Shown: in pieces, positions 54,689 to 64,000 of the stretch
Position numbering within the stretch: position 1 is the first letter of the stretch
How the letters are laid out: each line of letters starts with the position of its first letter
Assembly: GCF_007049795.1 (NCBI RefSeq)
Contig: NZ_SCFY01000020.1
Span: forward strand, 1-64,000
Origin: Ectopseudomonas mendocina
GTDB lineage: Bacteria > Pseudomonadota > Gammaproteobacteria > Pseudomonadales > Pseudomonadaceae
Reading direction: 5' to 3'
DNA length: 64,000 nucleotides
The notes under the pieces: generated by a model
The model's database searches: none
What the model was told of the DNA's origin: nothing
What the model saw: only the letters and a program-made list of their open reading frames with translations
Made by a program: the position numbers and the translations under genes

Positions 54689-54719
54689 GCGACCAGTCAT
54701 GAAGCAGACGACTGGTCGC
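54689..54719. terminator. Hairpin after glcC
   Basis: GCGACCAGTC and GACTGGTCGC form a perfect 10-bp stem over 11 bases, 45 bases after the glcC stop. A T run is lacking, so termination would be weak or factor-assisted. Confidence 0.5.
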
Positions 54720-54763
54720 TGCCACATCTAAAAACGTTGAGGGAAAAGGCAGACGGGCGGAAC

Positions 54764-55537
54764 TCATGCCCAGCCCTCCAAACGCATGGTCGCGCGCACC
54801 AGGCGCTGCTCTTCCTGCTCGATCTCCTGCAGGTTGTCGCGAATGCTGTTGATATGGTCGCGCGCGGCGCGCTGGGCTTGTTCCGGCAGGCGTTCGATCA
54901 CCGCGTGGTACAGGCGCGAATGCTGGCGGTCGATCTGTCGTTTCTGCGCCGGGCGGTGATAGAGGTTGTTCACCGAGGCGAATACGGTGCTGAGCATCAG
55001 ATCGGTCAGCGACTGCAGGGTGTGCACCAGCACCGGGTTGTGCGAGGCCTCGCAGATGGCCAGGTGAAAGGCATGGTCGAGGCGCGCATGCTCACGCGGG
55101 TCGACCGGATTTTCCTGTGCATGAGCCGCCAGCATCTCTTCGTAGCGTCGGGTCAGCAGGACGAAATCCGCCTCGGTGCCACGCAGCGCCGCCAGGCGCG
55201 CCGACTCGCCTTCGAGCAGGCCGCGCACCTCCAGCAGGTCATACAGGGTGCGTGGTTGCGAGTTGAACAGATGCATCAGCGGGCTGGCGTCGCGCTCGCC
55301 ACTGAGCTTGGCCACCCGTGAATCGCGACCCTGGGCGGTGTCGATGATGCCGCGCCCGCGCAGCACTTTGAGCCCTTCACGCAAGGCCGAACGGGAGATG
55401 CCCAGTTTTTCGCACAGGCGTCGTTCCGACGGCAATGGCTGCCCTACCTTGAGCACGCCGTCGACGATCAGCCGCTCGATACGCTCGGCTACCACATCGC
55501 TTACCTGCCGCCGTGCGACACCCTGTTGCCCGTCCAT
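54764..55537 (-). CDS. glcC: GntR/FadR-family regulator GlcC
   Basis: 257 residues: a winged helix at about 10-75 (PLPSERRLCEKLGISRSALREGLKVLRGRGII) and an FCD domain with the metal-site pattern DHAFHLAICEASHNPVLVHTL. It is divergent from glcD, as GlcC is in other bacteria, and two LldR/GlcC-type sites lie in the gap. GlcC activates glycolate genes when glycolate or glyoxylate is present. The ATG at 55537, five bases after GGAGGTG, was chosen over 55567. Confidence 0.9.
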   Translation of the reverse strand: MDGQQGVARRQVSDVVAERIERLIVDGVLKVGQPLPSERRLCEKLGISRSALREGLKVLRGRGIIDTAQGRDSRVAKLSGERDASPLMHLFNSQPRTLYDLLEVRGLLEGESARLAALRGTEADFVLLTRRYEEMLAAHAQENPVDPREHARLDHAFHLAICEASHNPVLVHTLQSLTDLMLSTVFASVNNLYHRPAQKRQIDRQHSRLYHAVIERLPEQAQRAARDHINSIRDNLQEIEQEEQRLVRATMRLEGWA

Positions 55538-55555
55538 TCGCCACCTCCGCAGCAC

Positions 55556-55566
55556 TGGTCGTACCA
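55556..55566. promoter_or_regulatory. Putative GlcC operator 1 (TGGTCGTACCA)
   Basis: TGGTCGTACCA with flanking C and ATTTT is a near match to the TTGGTNNNACCAA dyad used by LldR/GlcC regulators. It overlaps the glcC leader, 19-29 bases before its ATG, so it suits self-repression. Confidence 0.65.
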
Positions 55567-55663
55567 ATTTTCAATGGCCACCTTAGATCGCCCACCTTAC
55601 GGCACGCAAGCCATAGTGCATGAGACCTTAGGCCAATCCATGGCGAAAGCCTGACGAAAGAAA

Positions 55664-55676
55664 CTGGTCCTACCAG
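55664..55676. promoter_or_regulatory. Putative GlcC operator 2 (CTGGTCCTACCAG)
   Basis: CTGGTCCTACCAG is a perfect dyad around a C-C-T centre and has the same TGGT/ACCA halves as the site at 55556. It lies 100 bases before the glcD ATG and is placed to control glcD. Confidence 0.7.
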
Positions 55677-55775
55677 CAGCAAAGAGAATGGACGTAAAAA
55701 AGCAGGCAGCCTAAACATGCAGCCAAGGTCGCAGCATGACCGCCAATAACAACAACGTCCAAGATTGAGCCTGCC

Positions 55776-57274
<1,499 letters not shown>

Positions 57275-57275
<1 letters not shown>

Positions 57276-58330
57276 TGCAGCATGATTTCGATGCCAGCGC
57301 CGCGCTGCTGGAACAGGTCAACCACGCGCTGAACAGCGCCACCCCGCTGCGCATTCAGGGCAGCGGCAGCAAGGCGCATCTGGGCCGCGCCACCACTGGC
57401 GAAGTACTGGATACCCGCCAGCATCGCGGTATCGTCAGTTACGACCCCACCGAGCTGGTGCTCACCGCCCGCGCCGGTACGCCGCTCACCGAGATCGAGG
57501 CGGCGCTCGAGGCCAACAACCAGATGCTGCCATGCGAACCGCCGCACCTGGGCGATGGCGCCACCCTCGGCGGCATGGTTGCCGCCGGGCTGTCCGGCCC
57601 GCGTCGGCCCTGGGCCGGTTCGGTGCGCGATCAGGTGCTTGGCACCCGTGTGATCACCGGTCAGGGCAAGCTGTTGCGCTTTGGCGGCGAGGTGATGAAA
57701 AACGTCGCCGGCTACGACCTGTCGCGCCTGATGGCCGGCAGCTTCGGCTGCCTCGGCCTGCTCGCCGAAGTTTCGCTCAAGGTCCTGCCCAAGCCGCGCC
57801 AGGTGCTCAGCCTGCGTCTGGAAGTGGAAGCCCTGCAGGCCCTCAACAAGCTCGCCGAATGGGGCCAGCAGCCGCTGCCGATCAGCGCCGCCAGCCACGA
57901 CGGTACCGCGCTGCACCTGCGCCTGGAGGGTGGCGAGGGCTCGGTTCAGGCCGCGCGCCAGCGTCTCGGTGGTGAGGAAATCGATAACGCTTACTGGCAT
58001 GAGCTGCGTGAACAGCGCCTGCCCTTCTTCGCGGCCAGCGGCACGTTGTGGCGCCTGTCGCTTCCGGCCAACAGCGGCCTGCTCGACCTGCCCGGTCGCC
58101 AGATGATCGACTGGGGCGGCGCACAGCGCTGGCTGAAGACCGACGCCGACGGCGAGCTGATCCAGCGCGTGACGGCCAAGCTCGGCGGCCACGCCACCTG
58201 CTTCGCCGCCGGCCAGGCGCAACCTTTCCAGCCGCTGGCTGCACCGCTGCTGCGCTACCAGCGCCAGTTGAAGAACCAGCTCGACCCCCAGGGTATTTTC
58301 AACCCTGGCCGCATGTACGCCGAGGTATAA
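57275..58330 (+). CDS. glcE: Glycolate oxidase FAD-binding subunit GlcE
   Basis: 351 residues. FAD-binding domain in which GDGATLGGMVAAGLSGPRRP and GEVMKNVAGYDLSRLMAGSFG are typical of GlcE. It is shorter than GlcD and lacks the histidine motif. The start overlaps the glcD stop (TGATG). The glcF start follows three bases after its stop. Confidence 0.95.
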
Positions 58331-58333
58331 GAC

Positions 58334-59551
58334 GTGCAGACCAATTTGAGTGAACAGGCCAAGCGCCTGCCGCGCGCCGAAGAAGCCGAACGCATCCTGC
58401 GCTCCTGCGTGCACTGCGGCTTCTGCAACGCCACCTGCCCGACCTATCAGCTGCTCGGTGACGAGCTGGATGGCCCACGCGGGCGCATCTACCTGATCAA
58501 GCAGATGCTCGAAGGCAACGAAGTCACGGCCAAGACCCAACAGCATCTGGATCGCTGCCTGACCTGCCGCAACTGCGAGACCACCTGCCCCTCTGGTGTG
58601 CAGTACCACAACCTGCTGGACATTGGCCGCGAAGTGGCTGAGCAGGCGGTACCACGTCCGCTCGAGCAACGCTTGCTGCGCCAGGGCCTGCGCACCGTGG
58701 TGCCACGCCCGGCACTGTTCAAGGCGCTGACCCAGACCGGCCTGGCCCTGCGCCCACTGCTACCGGCCACGCTCAAGGCCAAGCTGCCGCGCGAGATTCG
58801 CCCGGCCAAACCACGCCCGACCACGCAGCACAGCCGCCGCGTGTTAATGCTCGAAGGCTGCGTACAGCCGGGGCTGTCGCCCAACACCAATGCCGCCACC
58901 GCACGCGTGCTGGATCGCCTGGGCATCAGTGTCACGCCTATCCACGAAGCCGGCTGCTGCGGCGCCGTCGACTATCACCTCAACGCCCAGGAAGCGGGGC
59001 TGCAACGCGCGCGGCAGAACATCGATGCCTGGTGGCCGGCCATCGAAGCCGGCGCCGAGGCCATCGTGCAGACCGCCAGCGGCTGTGGCGCCTTCGTCAA
59101 GGACTACGGTCACCTGCTCGCCAGCGACCCGGCGTACGCGACCAAGGCGGCGCGGGTCAGCGCCCTGGCCAGGGATCTGGTCGAGGTGCTGCAGGGCGAG
59201 GCGCTGGAACAGTTGCAGGTACGCGCCGAGCAGCGCCTGGCCTTCCACTGCCCCTGCACCCTGCAGCATGCGCAGAAGCTCGGCGGCGCGGTGGAAAACG
59301 TGCTGACGCGTCTCGGCTTCGGCCTGACAGCGGTGCCGGACGGCCACCTCTGCTGCGGCTCGGCCGGCACTTATTCGCTGACCCAGCCGGAGCTGTCGCG
59401 GCAGCTTCGCGACAACAAGTTGAACGCGTTGGAAAGCGGCAAACCGGACGCCATCGTCACCGCCAATATCGGCTGTCAGACCCACCTGGACGGTGCCGGG
59501 CGTACGCCGGTGCGGCACTGGATCGAAATCGTCGAGGAAGCGATGGCGTAG
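58334..59551 (+). CDS. glcF: Glycolate oxidase iron-sulfur subunit GlcF
   Basis: 405 residues. Two 4Fe-4S motifs lie near the N-terminus, CVHCGFCNATCP and CLTCRNCETTCP, and two CCG domains later (EAGCCGAVDYH, LCCGSAGTYSL). It passes electrons from GlcD/GlcE to quinone. The start is a GTG at 58334 with GAGGT upstream, inside the end of glcE. Confidence 0.96.
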   Translation: MQTNLSEQAKRLPRAEEAERILRSCVHCGFCNATCPTYQLLGDELDGPRGRIYLIKQMLEGNEVTAKTQQHLDRCLTCRNCETTCPSGVQYHNLLDIGREVAEQAVPRPLEQRLLRQGLRTVVPRPALFKALTQTGLALRPLLPATLKAKLPREIRPAKPRPTTQHSRRVLMLEGCVQPGLSPNTNAATARVLDRLGISVTPIHEAGCCGAVDYHLNAQEAGLQRARQNIDAWWPAIEAGAEAIVQTASGCGAFVKDYGHLLASDPAYATKAARVSALARDLVEVLQGEALEQLQVRAEQRLAFHCPCTLQHAQKLGGAVENVLTRLGFGLTAVPDGHLCCGSAGTYSLTQPELSRQLRDNKLNALESGKPDAIVTANIGCQTHLDGAGRTPVRHWIEIVEEAMA

Positions 59552-59560
59552 AAGCCTGAA

Positions 59561-59602
59561 CCCTCTCCCCCGGCCCCTCTCCCATGAATGAGAGAGGGGA
59601 GA
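59561..59602. repeat. CCCTCTCCC palindromic repeat, copy 2
   Basis: A pyrimidine-rich run leads to CCCTCTCCCATGAATGAGAG and a G-rich end. It resembles 21723-21760. It fills the glcF-glcG gap. Confidence 0.55.
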
Positions 59603-59625
59603 AAACCAAGAACACGAGGTATGCC

Positions 59626-60024
59626 ATGCAACATAAAGCCGTACTCAGCCAAAGCGAAGTCAGCCAGATCCTCCAGGCAGCCCGCAGCGAAGCGCAGCAA
59701 CAGGGCTGGGCTGTGGCCATTGCCGTAGTCGATGACGGCGGTCATCCGCTGGCCTTGGAGCGCCTCGACGGCTGCGCGCCGATCGGCGCCTACATCGCCA
59801 CCGAGAAGGCGCGCAGCGCCGCTATCGGCCGCCGCGAAACCAAGGGCTACGAAGACATGGTCAACGGCGGCCGCAGTGCCTTCCTCAGCGCACCGCTGAT
59901 TACTTCATTGGAGGGTGGCGTGCCGGTGCTGGTGGACGGCCAGGTGGTCGGTGCCGTCGGTGTATCCGGGGTCAAGGCCGAACAGGATGCGCAGGTGGCC
60001 AAAGCGGGTATTGCGGCCCTTTAA
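59626..60024 (+). CDS. glcG: GlcG/HbpS-family protein (DUF336)
   Basis: 132 residues. IAVVDDGGHPLALERLDGC, KARSAAIGRRETK and GGVPVLVDGQVVGAVGVSG are marks of the family, some members of which bind haem. Its task in glycolate use is not known. GAGGT lies seven bases before the ATG at 59626. The frame start at 59584 lies in the repeat and was not used. Confidence 0.9.
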   Translation: MQHKAVLSQSEVSQILQAARSEAQQQGWAVAIAVVDDGGHPLALERLDGCAPIGAYIATEKARSAAIGRRETKGYEDMVNGGRSAFLSAPLITSLEGGVPVLVDGQVVGAVGVSGVKAEQDAQVAKAGIAAL

Positions 60025-60049
60025 ACATGCGGCGCAGCCGCCAACTGAT

Positions 60050-60178
60050 GCCCTTCTCCCTCCGGGAGAAGGTGGCACGAAGTGACGGATGAGGGCCGTA
60101 CGGTGCGATACCTGTAGGAGCCGCGCCTCGCGGCGAACAAAACATTAAGAGCTTCGCCCCGGGGCGGGGCCCTACAAA
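60050..60178. repeat. Two extragenic palindromic repeats between glcG and glcB
   Basis: 60050-60072 (CCCTTCTCCCTCCGGGAGAA then GGT) forms a hairpin and is followed by GGATGAGGGC. 60113-60178 begins TGTAGGAGCCGCGC and ends GGGGCGGGGCCCTACA; a close relative is at 62424-62486. Confidence 0.7.
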
Positions 60179-60230
60179 ACATTGATTGACCCGCACCACC
60201 ATGGGCGGATGCAAACAGGAGAACAGAAAG

Positions 60231-62408
60231 ATGACCGAACGCGTGCAATGTCAGCGCCTGCAGGTAGCCGCCGAGCTCAAGCAATTCATCGAAAGCGAAG
60301 TGCTGCCCGGTAGCGGTGTCGAGGCTGCGGCCTTCTGGAGCGGTTTCGACGCGCTGGTACACGACCTGGCCCCGCGTAACCGCGCGCTGCTGGCCGAGCG
60401 TGACCGTCTGCAGACCGAGCTGGATAACTGGCACCGTGCCAACCCCGGGCCGATCACTGACATGAACGCCTACCGCGCCTTCCTCGGCTCCATCGGCTAT
60501 CTGCTGCCGCAGCCGGAGCAGGTCAAGGCGACCACTGCCAACGTCGACAGCGAGATCGCCACCCAGGCCGGCCCGCAGTTGGTGGTGCCGGTGATGAATG
60601 CACGTTACGCACTGAACGCCGCCAACGCCCGCTGGGGCTCGCTGTACGACGCCCTGTATGGCACCGACGCGATCAGCGAAGAAGGCGGCGCCAGCAAAGG
60701 CCCCGGCTATAACGAAGTACGCGGCGCCAAGGTGATCGCCTTCGCCCGCGCCTTCCTCGACCAGGCTGCGCCGCTGGCCAAGGGCTCGCACGCCGATGCC
60801 AGTGCCTATGCCGTGGTCGCCGGCCAGCTACAGGTGACCCTGAGCGGCGGTGCACAGACCTCCCTGGCGCAGCCGGAGAAGTTCATCGGCTTCCAGGGTG
60901 ACGCAGCCACGCCGAGCGCCGTGCTGCTGAAGAACAACGGCCTGCACTTCGAGATCCAGATCGACGCCAGCAGCCCCATCGGCAGCACCGACGCCGCGGG
61001 CGTGAAAGACGTGCTGATGGAAGCGGCGCTGTCGACCATCATGGACTGCGAGGACTCCGTGGCTGCCGTCGACGCCGCCGACAAGGTGGTGGTCTACCGC
61101 AACTGGCTGGGCCTGATGAAGGGTGACCTGGCCGAGGAACTGGAAAAGGGCGGCAAGCGCATCACCCGCCGGCTCAATGCGGATCGTGTATATACCGCCG
61201 CCGATGGCAGTGAACTGACCCTGCATGGTCGTTCATTGCTGTTCATCCGCAACGTCGGCCACCTGATGAGCAACCCGGCGATCCTCGACGGTGAAGGCTT
61301 GGAAATTCCCGAGGGCATCCTCGATGCGGTGGTGACCAGCCTGATCGCCCTGCATGACCTCAAGCGTCGCGGTAACTCGCGCACCGGTAGCGTCTATATC
61401 GTCAAACCGAAGATGCACGGGCCGTTCGAAGTGGCCTTCGCCAACGAGCTGTTCGGTCGCGTCGAACAGCTGCTGGGCATGCCCGCGAACGCCCTGAAGA
61501 TGGGCATCATGGACGAGGAACGGCGTACCAGCGTCAACCTCAAGGCCTGCATCGAGGCAGCCAGCGCGCGCGTCGCCTTCATCAACACCGGCTTCCTCGA
61601 TCGCACTGGCGACGAGATGCACACCGCCATGGAAGCTGGCGCAATGCTGCGCAAGGGCGACATGAAATCCAGCGCTTGGATCCAGGCCTACGAGCGCAAC
61701 AACGTGCTGGTCGGCCTGGCCTGCGGGCTGCGCGGCAAGGCGCAGATCGGCAAGGGCATGTGGGCCATGCCGGACCTGATGGCCGCCATGCTCGAGCAGA
61801 AGATCGGCCACCCGAAAGCCGGCGCCAATACCGCCTGGGTACCGTCGCCAACCGCCGCCGTGCTGCATGCCCTGCACTATCACCAGATCGACGTGCAAGC
61901 GGTGCAGAGCGAGCTGGAACTGATCGACCTGGCCAGCCAGCGCGACAGCCTGCTGAACGATCTGCTCAGCGTGCCGGTCAGTGCCGACCGCCCATGGAGC
62001 GCCAGCGACATCCAGCAGGAGCTGGACAACAACTGCCAGGGCATCCTCGGTTACGTGGTGCGCTGGGTCGAGCAGGGCGTCGGCTGTTCCAAGGTGCCGG
62101 ATATCCACAACGTCGGCCTGATGGAAGACCGCGCCACCCTGCGCATCTCCGCCCAGCACATCGCCAACTGGCTGCACCACGGCGTGGTCAACGAGGCCCA
62201 GGTGCACGAGACGCTGCAGCGCATGGCACAGGTAGTCGACGGGCAGAATGCCGGCGACCCGGCCTACCGCCCGATGGCGCCGAACTTCGAACAATCCCAC
62301 GCTTTCCGCGCCGCCAGTGACCTGGTATTCAAGGGCCGCGAGCAGCCGTCCGGTTACACCGAGCCGCTGCTGCATGCTTGGCGTTTGCGCTTCAAAGAGG
62401 AGGTCTGA
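60231..62408 (+). CDS. glcB: Malate synthase G
   Basis: 725 residues, the length of the single-chain G form. TIMDCEDSVAAVD holds the Mg2+ ligands, IVKPKMHGPFEVAFANELF and GIMDEERRTSVNLKACIEAA the catalytic Arg region, and INTGFLDRTGDEMHTAMEAG follows. It joins glyoxylate with acetyl-CoA to give malate, so it draws off the product of GlcDEF. The ATG at 60231 follows AGGAGAACAG. Confidence 0.97.
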   Translation: MTERVQCQRLQVAAELKQFIESEVLPGSGVEAAAFWSGFDALVHDLAPRNRALLAERDRLQTELDNWHRANPGPITDMNAYRAFLGSIGYLLPQPEQVKATTANVDSEIATQAGPQLVVPVMNARYALNAANARWGSLYDALYGTDAISEEGGASKGPGYNEVRGAKVIAFARAFLDQAAPLAKGSHADASAYAVVAGQLQVTLSGGAQTSLAQPEKFIGFQGDAATPSAVLLKNNGLHFEIQIDASSPIGSTDAAGVKDVLMEAALSTIMDCEDSVAAVDAADKVVVYRNWLGLMKGDLAEELEKGGKRITRRLNADRVYTAADGSELTLHGRSLLFIRNVGHLMSNPAILDGEGLEIPEGILDAVVTSLIALHDLKRRGNSRTGSVYIVKPKMHGPFEVAFANELFGRVEQLLGMPANALKMGIMDEERRTSVNLKACIEAASARVAFINTGFLDRTGDEMHTAMEAGAMLRKGDMKSSAWIQAYERNNVLVGLACGLRGKAQIGKGMWAMPDLMAAMLEQKIGHPKAGANTAWVPSPTAAVLHALHYHQIDVQAVQSELELIDLASQRDSLLNDLLSVPVSADRPWSASDIQQELDNNCQGILGYVVRWVEQGVGCSKVPDIHNVGLMEDRATLRISAQHIANWLHHGVVNEAQVHETLQRMAQVVDGQNAGDPAYRPMAPNFEQSHAFRAASDLVFKGREQPSGYTEPLLHAWRLRFKEEV

Positions 62409-62423
62409 ACATCTCACCTATCA

Positions 62424-62486
62424 TGTAGGAGCGGCGCCCCGCCGCGAAGCTGGAGAAAAGCTTCGCCCCGGGGCGGGGCTCCTACA
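62424..62486. repeat. TGTAGGAGC...GCTCCTACA extragenic palindrome
   Basis: TGTAGGAGCGGCGCCCCGCC and GGGGCGGGGCTCCTACA form long inverted arms around a short GAAGC/GCTTC stem. It is a close copy of 60113-60178. Confidence 0.75.
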
Positions 62487-62537
62487 CAAGGGGGTTAACA
62501 ACCGTGGATGGCTCTTGACGCCTCCACGGAGCAGTAG

Positions 62538-62571
62538 CAAGCCCTGACGGTTTCTGACCGTCGGGGCTTTC
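62538..62571 (+). terminator. Terminator-like hairpin after glcB
   Basis: AAGCCCTGACGGT and ACCGTCGGGGCTT pair with one mismatch over TTCTG; only three Ts follow. It would separate the glcDEFGB unit in part from the permease gene. Confidence 0.65.
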
Positions 62572-62711
62572 GAGCATGAGCGCGACGATGGGTGATCCCT
62601 GCCGTCGCGGCTCGCGGAAAGGCCGGTGCAGTGGTGCCCGGCCCTTCCAGATGCGTGGCGCCGGGTATCCCCGGAAAACTGTGGTTCACAAGAAAAAGAA
62701 GGAACCAACCC

Positions 62712-64000
62712 ATGAGTCAAACGCTGCTGTCCATCCTGGCCTTCGTGCCACTGGTGCTGGCGGGTGTACTGCTGATCGGCTTTCGCTGGCCGGCCAAGTA
62801 CGCGATGCCGCTGGTATTCGTCCTCACCGCCCTGATCGGCCTGCTGGCCTGGGACATGTCCCTCAACCGGGTCATCGCCTCCAGCCTGCAGGGGCTGATA
62901 CTCACGGCCGCGATCCTGTGGATCATCTTCGGCGCGATCCTGCTGCTGAACACCCTCAAGCACTCCGGCGGCATCGCGGCAATTCGCCGGGGCTTCTCCA
63001 ACATCAGTCCGGATCGCCGCGTGCAGGCGCTGATCGTCGCCTGGCTGTTCGGCTGCTTCATCGAGGGCGCCTCCGGTTTCGGCACCCCGGCTGCCGTGGC
63101 CGCGCCGTTGCTGGTCGCCCTGGGCTTCCCGGCGCTGGCCGCGGTGGTGCTGGGCATGATGGTGCAATCGACGCCGGTATCTTTCGGCGCAGTGGGTACG
63201 CCAATCCTGGTGGGTGTCGGTTCGGGCCTGGACAGAACCGGCATCACCGAGCAACTGGTTGCCACCGGCAGCAGCTGGGAAGCCTTCTTCCACCTGATCT
63301 ACTCGCGGGTAGCCATCACCCACGGCCTTATCGGTCTGCTGATGCCGCTGATCATGGTGATGATCATGACACGCTTCTTCGGCAAGAATCAGAGCTGGAA
63401 GGAAGGCCTGGCCGTCGCGCCGTTCGCCATCTTCACCGCCTTCGCCTTCTCCCTGCCGTACATGGCAGCCGGCGTGTTCCTCGGCCCGGAATTCCCCTCG
63501 ATGATCGGCGCCCTGGTCGGCTTGGCCATCGTGGTACCGGCCGCCAAGGCCGGCTTCCTGCTGCCGAAGGACACCTGGGACTTCGCTGACCCGAAAGACT
63601 GGCCGTCCGACTGGATGGGCAAAATCGAAATGAAACTGGAAGAGGTGGCCGGCAAGGCGCCGATTTCGGTGCCCATGGCGTGGGCGCCCTACCTGCTGCT
63701 GGCGGTGTTCCTGGTGATCTCGCGCACCTTCCCCGAGGTGAAAGCGGCACTGATGAGCTTTACCTTCGGCTGGAAGGACATCCTCGGTGAGACCGGCGTG
63801 TCCGGCACCATCGAACCGCTGTACCTGCCGGGTGGCATCCTGTGCATGGTGGTGCTGATCACCTTCTTCCTCCATCGCATGCGCTTCTCCGAACTGAAGG
63901 CGGCGGTGGGCGAGTCGAGCAAGACCCTGCTCGGTGCGGGCTTCGTGCTGATCTTCACCATCCCCATGGTGCGTATCCTGATCAACTCCGGGGTCAATGG
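62712..64000 (+). CDS. glcA: L-lactate/glycolate permease (LctP family), GlcA, C-terminus outside window
   Basis: The first 429 codons are present; the family is about 560 residues. Many hydrophobic segments are seen, with IIFGAILLLNTLKHSGGI, FGCFIEGASGFGTPAAVAAP and MMVQSTPVSFGAVGTPILVG, which are LctP/GlcA marks. These proton symporters import lactate and glycolate. The position after glcB indicates GlcA. GAAGGA lies seven bases before the ATG at 62712. Confidence 0.92.
   Translation, partial: MSQTLLSILAFVPLVLAGVLLIGFRWPAKYAMPLVFVLTALIGLLAWDMSLNRVIASSLQGLILTAAILWIIFGAILLLNTLKHSGGIAAIRRGFSNISPDRRVQALIVAWLFGCFIEGASGFGTPAAVAAPLLVALGFPALAAVVLGMMVQSTPVSFGAVGTPILVGVGSGLDRTGITEQLVATGSSWEAFFHLIYSRVAITHGLIGLLMPLIMVMIMTRFFGKNQSWKEGLAVAPFAIFTAFAFSLPYMAAGVFLGPEFPSMIGALVGLAIVVPAAKAGFLLPKDTWDFADPKDWPSDWMGKIEMKLEEVAGKAPISVPMAWAPYLLLAVFLVISRTFPEVKAALMSFTFGWKDILGETGVSGTIEPLYLPGGILCMVVLITFFLHRMRFSELKAAVGESSKTLLGAGFVLIFTIPMVRILINSGVN

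Larger units (their letters stand above)
62409..62711. other. 303-base gap between glcB and the permease gene
   Basis: No gene was seen. It holds a REP-like unit (62424-62486), a terminator-like hairpin (62538-62571) and a GC-rich leader with several possible stems before the permease gene. Confidence 0.6.

Overview
The window is a GC-rich chromosomal segment of a Pseudomonas. Gene order from comM through rep, xpt, cycB, pauR, dadX, ridA, dadA, lrp/dadR, a pauB-type oxidoreductase and kauB matches the order I know from P. aeruginosa. The accessory catabolic genes and the repeat families look more like the P. mendocina / P. oleovorans side of the genus; that placement is inference.

Layout. 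1-430 is the edge of an integrative element: the start of an IS30-type transposase lies inside a serine-recombinase gene, which lies inside comM. 428-1294 is the comM remnant. 1296-14161 holds housekeeping and signalling genes: a Cache chemoreceptor, a GcvA-like LysR regulator with a divergent MATE pump, a GGDEF/EAL protein, rep, a UPF0158 protein, xpt, a CoA-transferase and cytochrome c5. 14162-23910 is amine and D-amino-acid catabolism: pauR, dadX, ridA, dadA, dadR, a YkgJ-type protein, pauB-like oxidoreductase, an MFS carrier, kauB and a cupin. 24076-28293 holds a soluble CZB chemoreceptor and gabD-gabT, followed by tRNA-Arg(CCG).

28836-41688 is a catabolic block for an unidentified organic or sugar acid. 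It has alpha-ketoglutarate semialdehyde dehydrogenase, an AraD1-type FAH-fold protein, an iron alcohol dehydrogenase, a second FAH-family protein, a TctCBA transporter and an Ldh2-type dehydrogenase. Three of the enzymes are each divergent from their own LysR gene, and all three gaps plus the tct promoter carry a related TGNCTAATGA-like box.

42062-51036 is a second such block: a TRAP transporter, FMN-dependent 2-hydroxyacid dehydrogenase, acylpyruvase-type FAH protein, beta-hydroxyacid dehydrogenase, a divergent UxaA/GarD-type dehydratase, and a GntR regulator with two winged-helix domains. A TTGCRTGCAATGTTC element occurs both in the TRAP/dehydratase gap and in front of the regulator gene, so a self-contained regulon is likely.

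51200-53670 is decayed sequence: a frameshifted AraC gene, the first 44 or so codons of mdcA, and a junction joining the tails of a CigR/RcnB-like gene and an OmpR-type response regulator. A palindromic MITE-like element follows. 53728-64000 has a PilJ-N-domain secreted protein and the glycolate locus glcC / glcDEFG-glcB-glcA (glcA runs off the end), with two LldR/GlcC-type operators in the glcC-glcD gap.

No CRISPR array, prophage or rRNA was seen. Every similarity statement is from recognition of sequence motifs; no database search was run.
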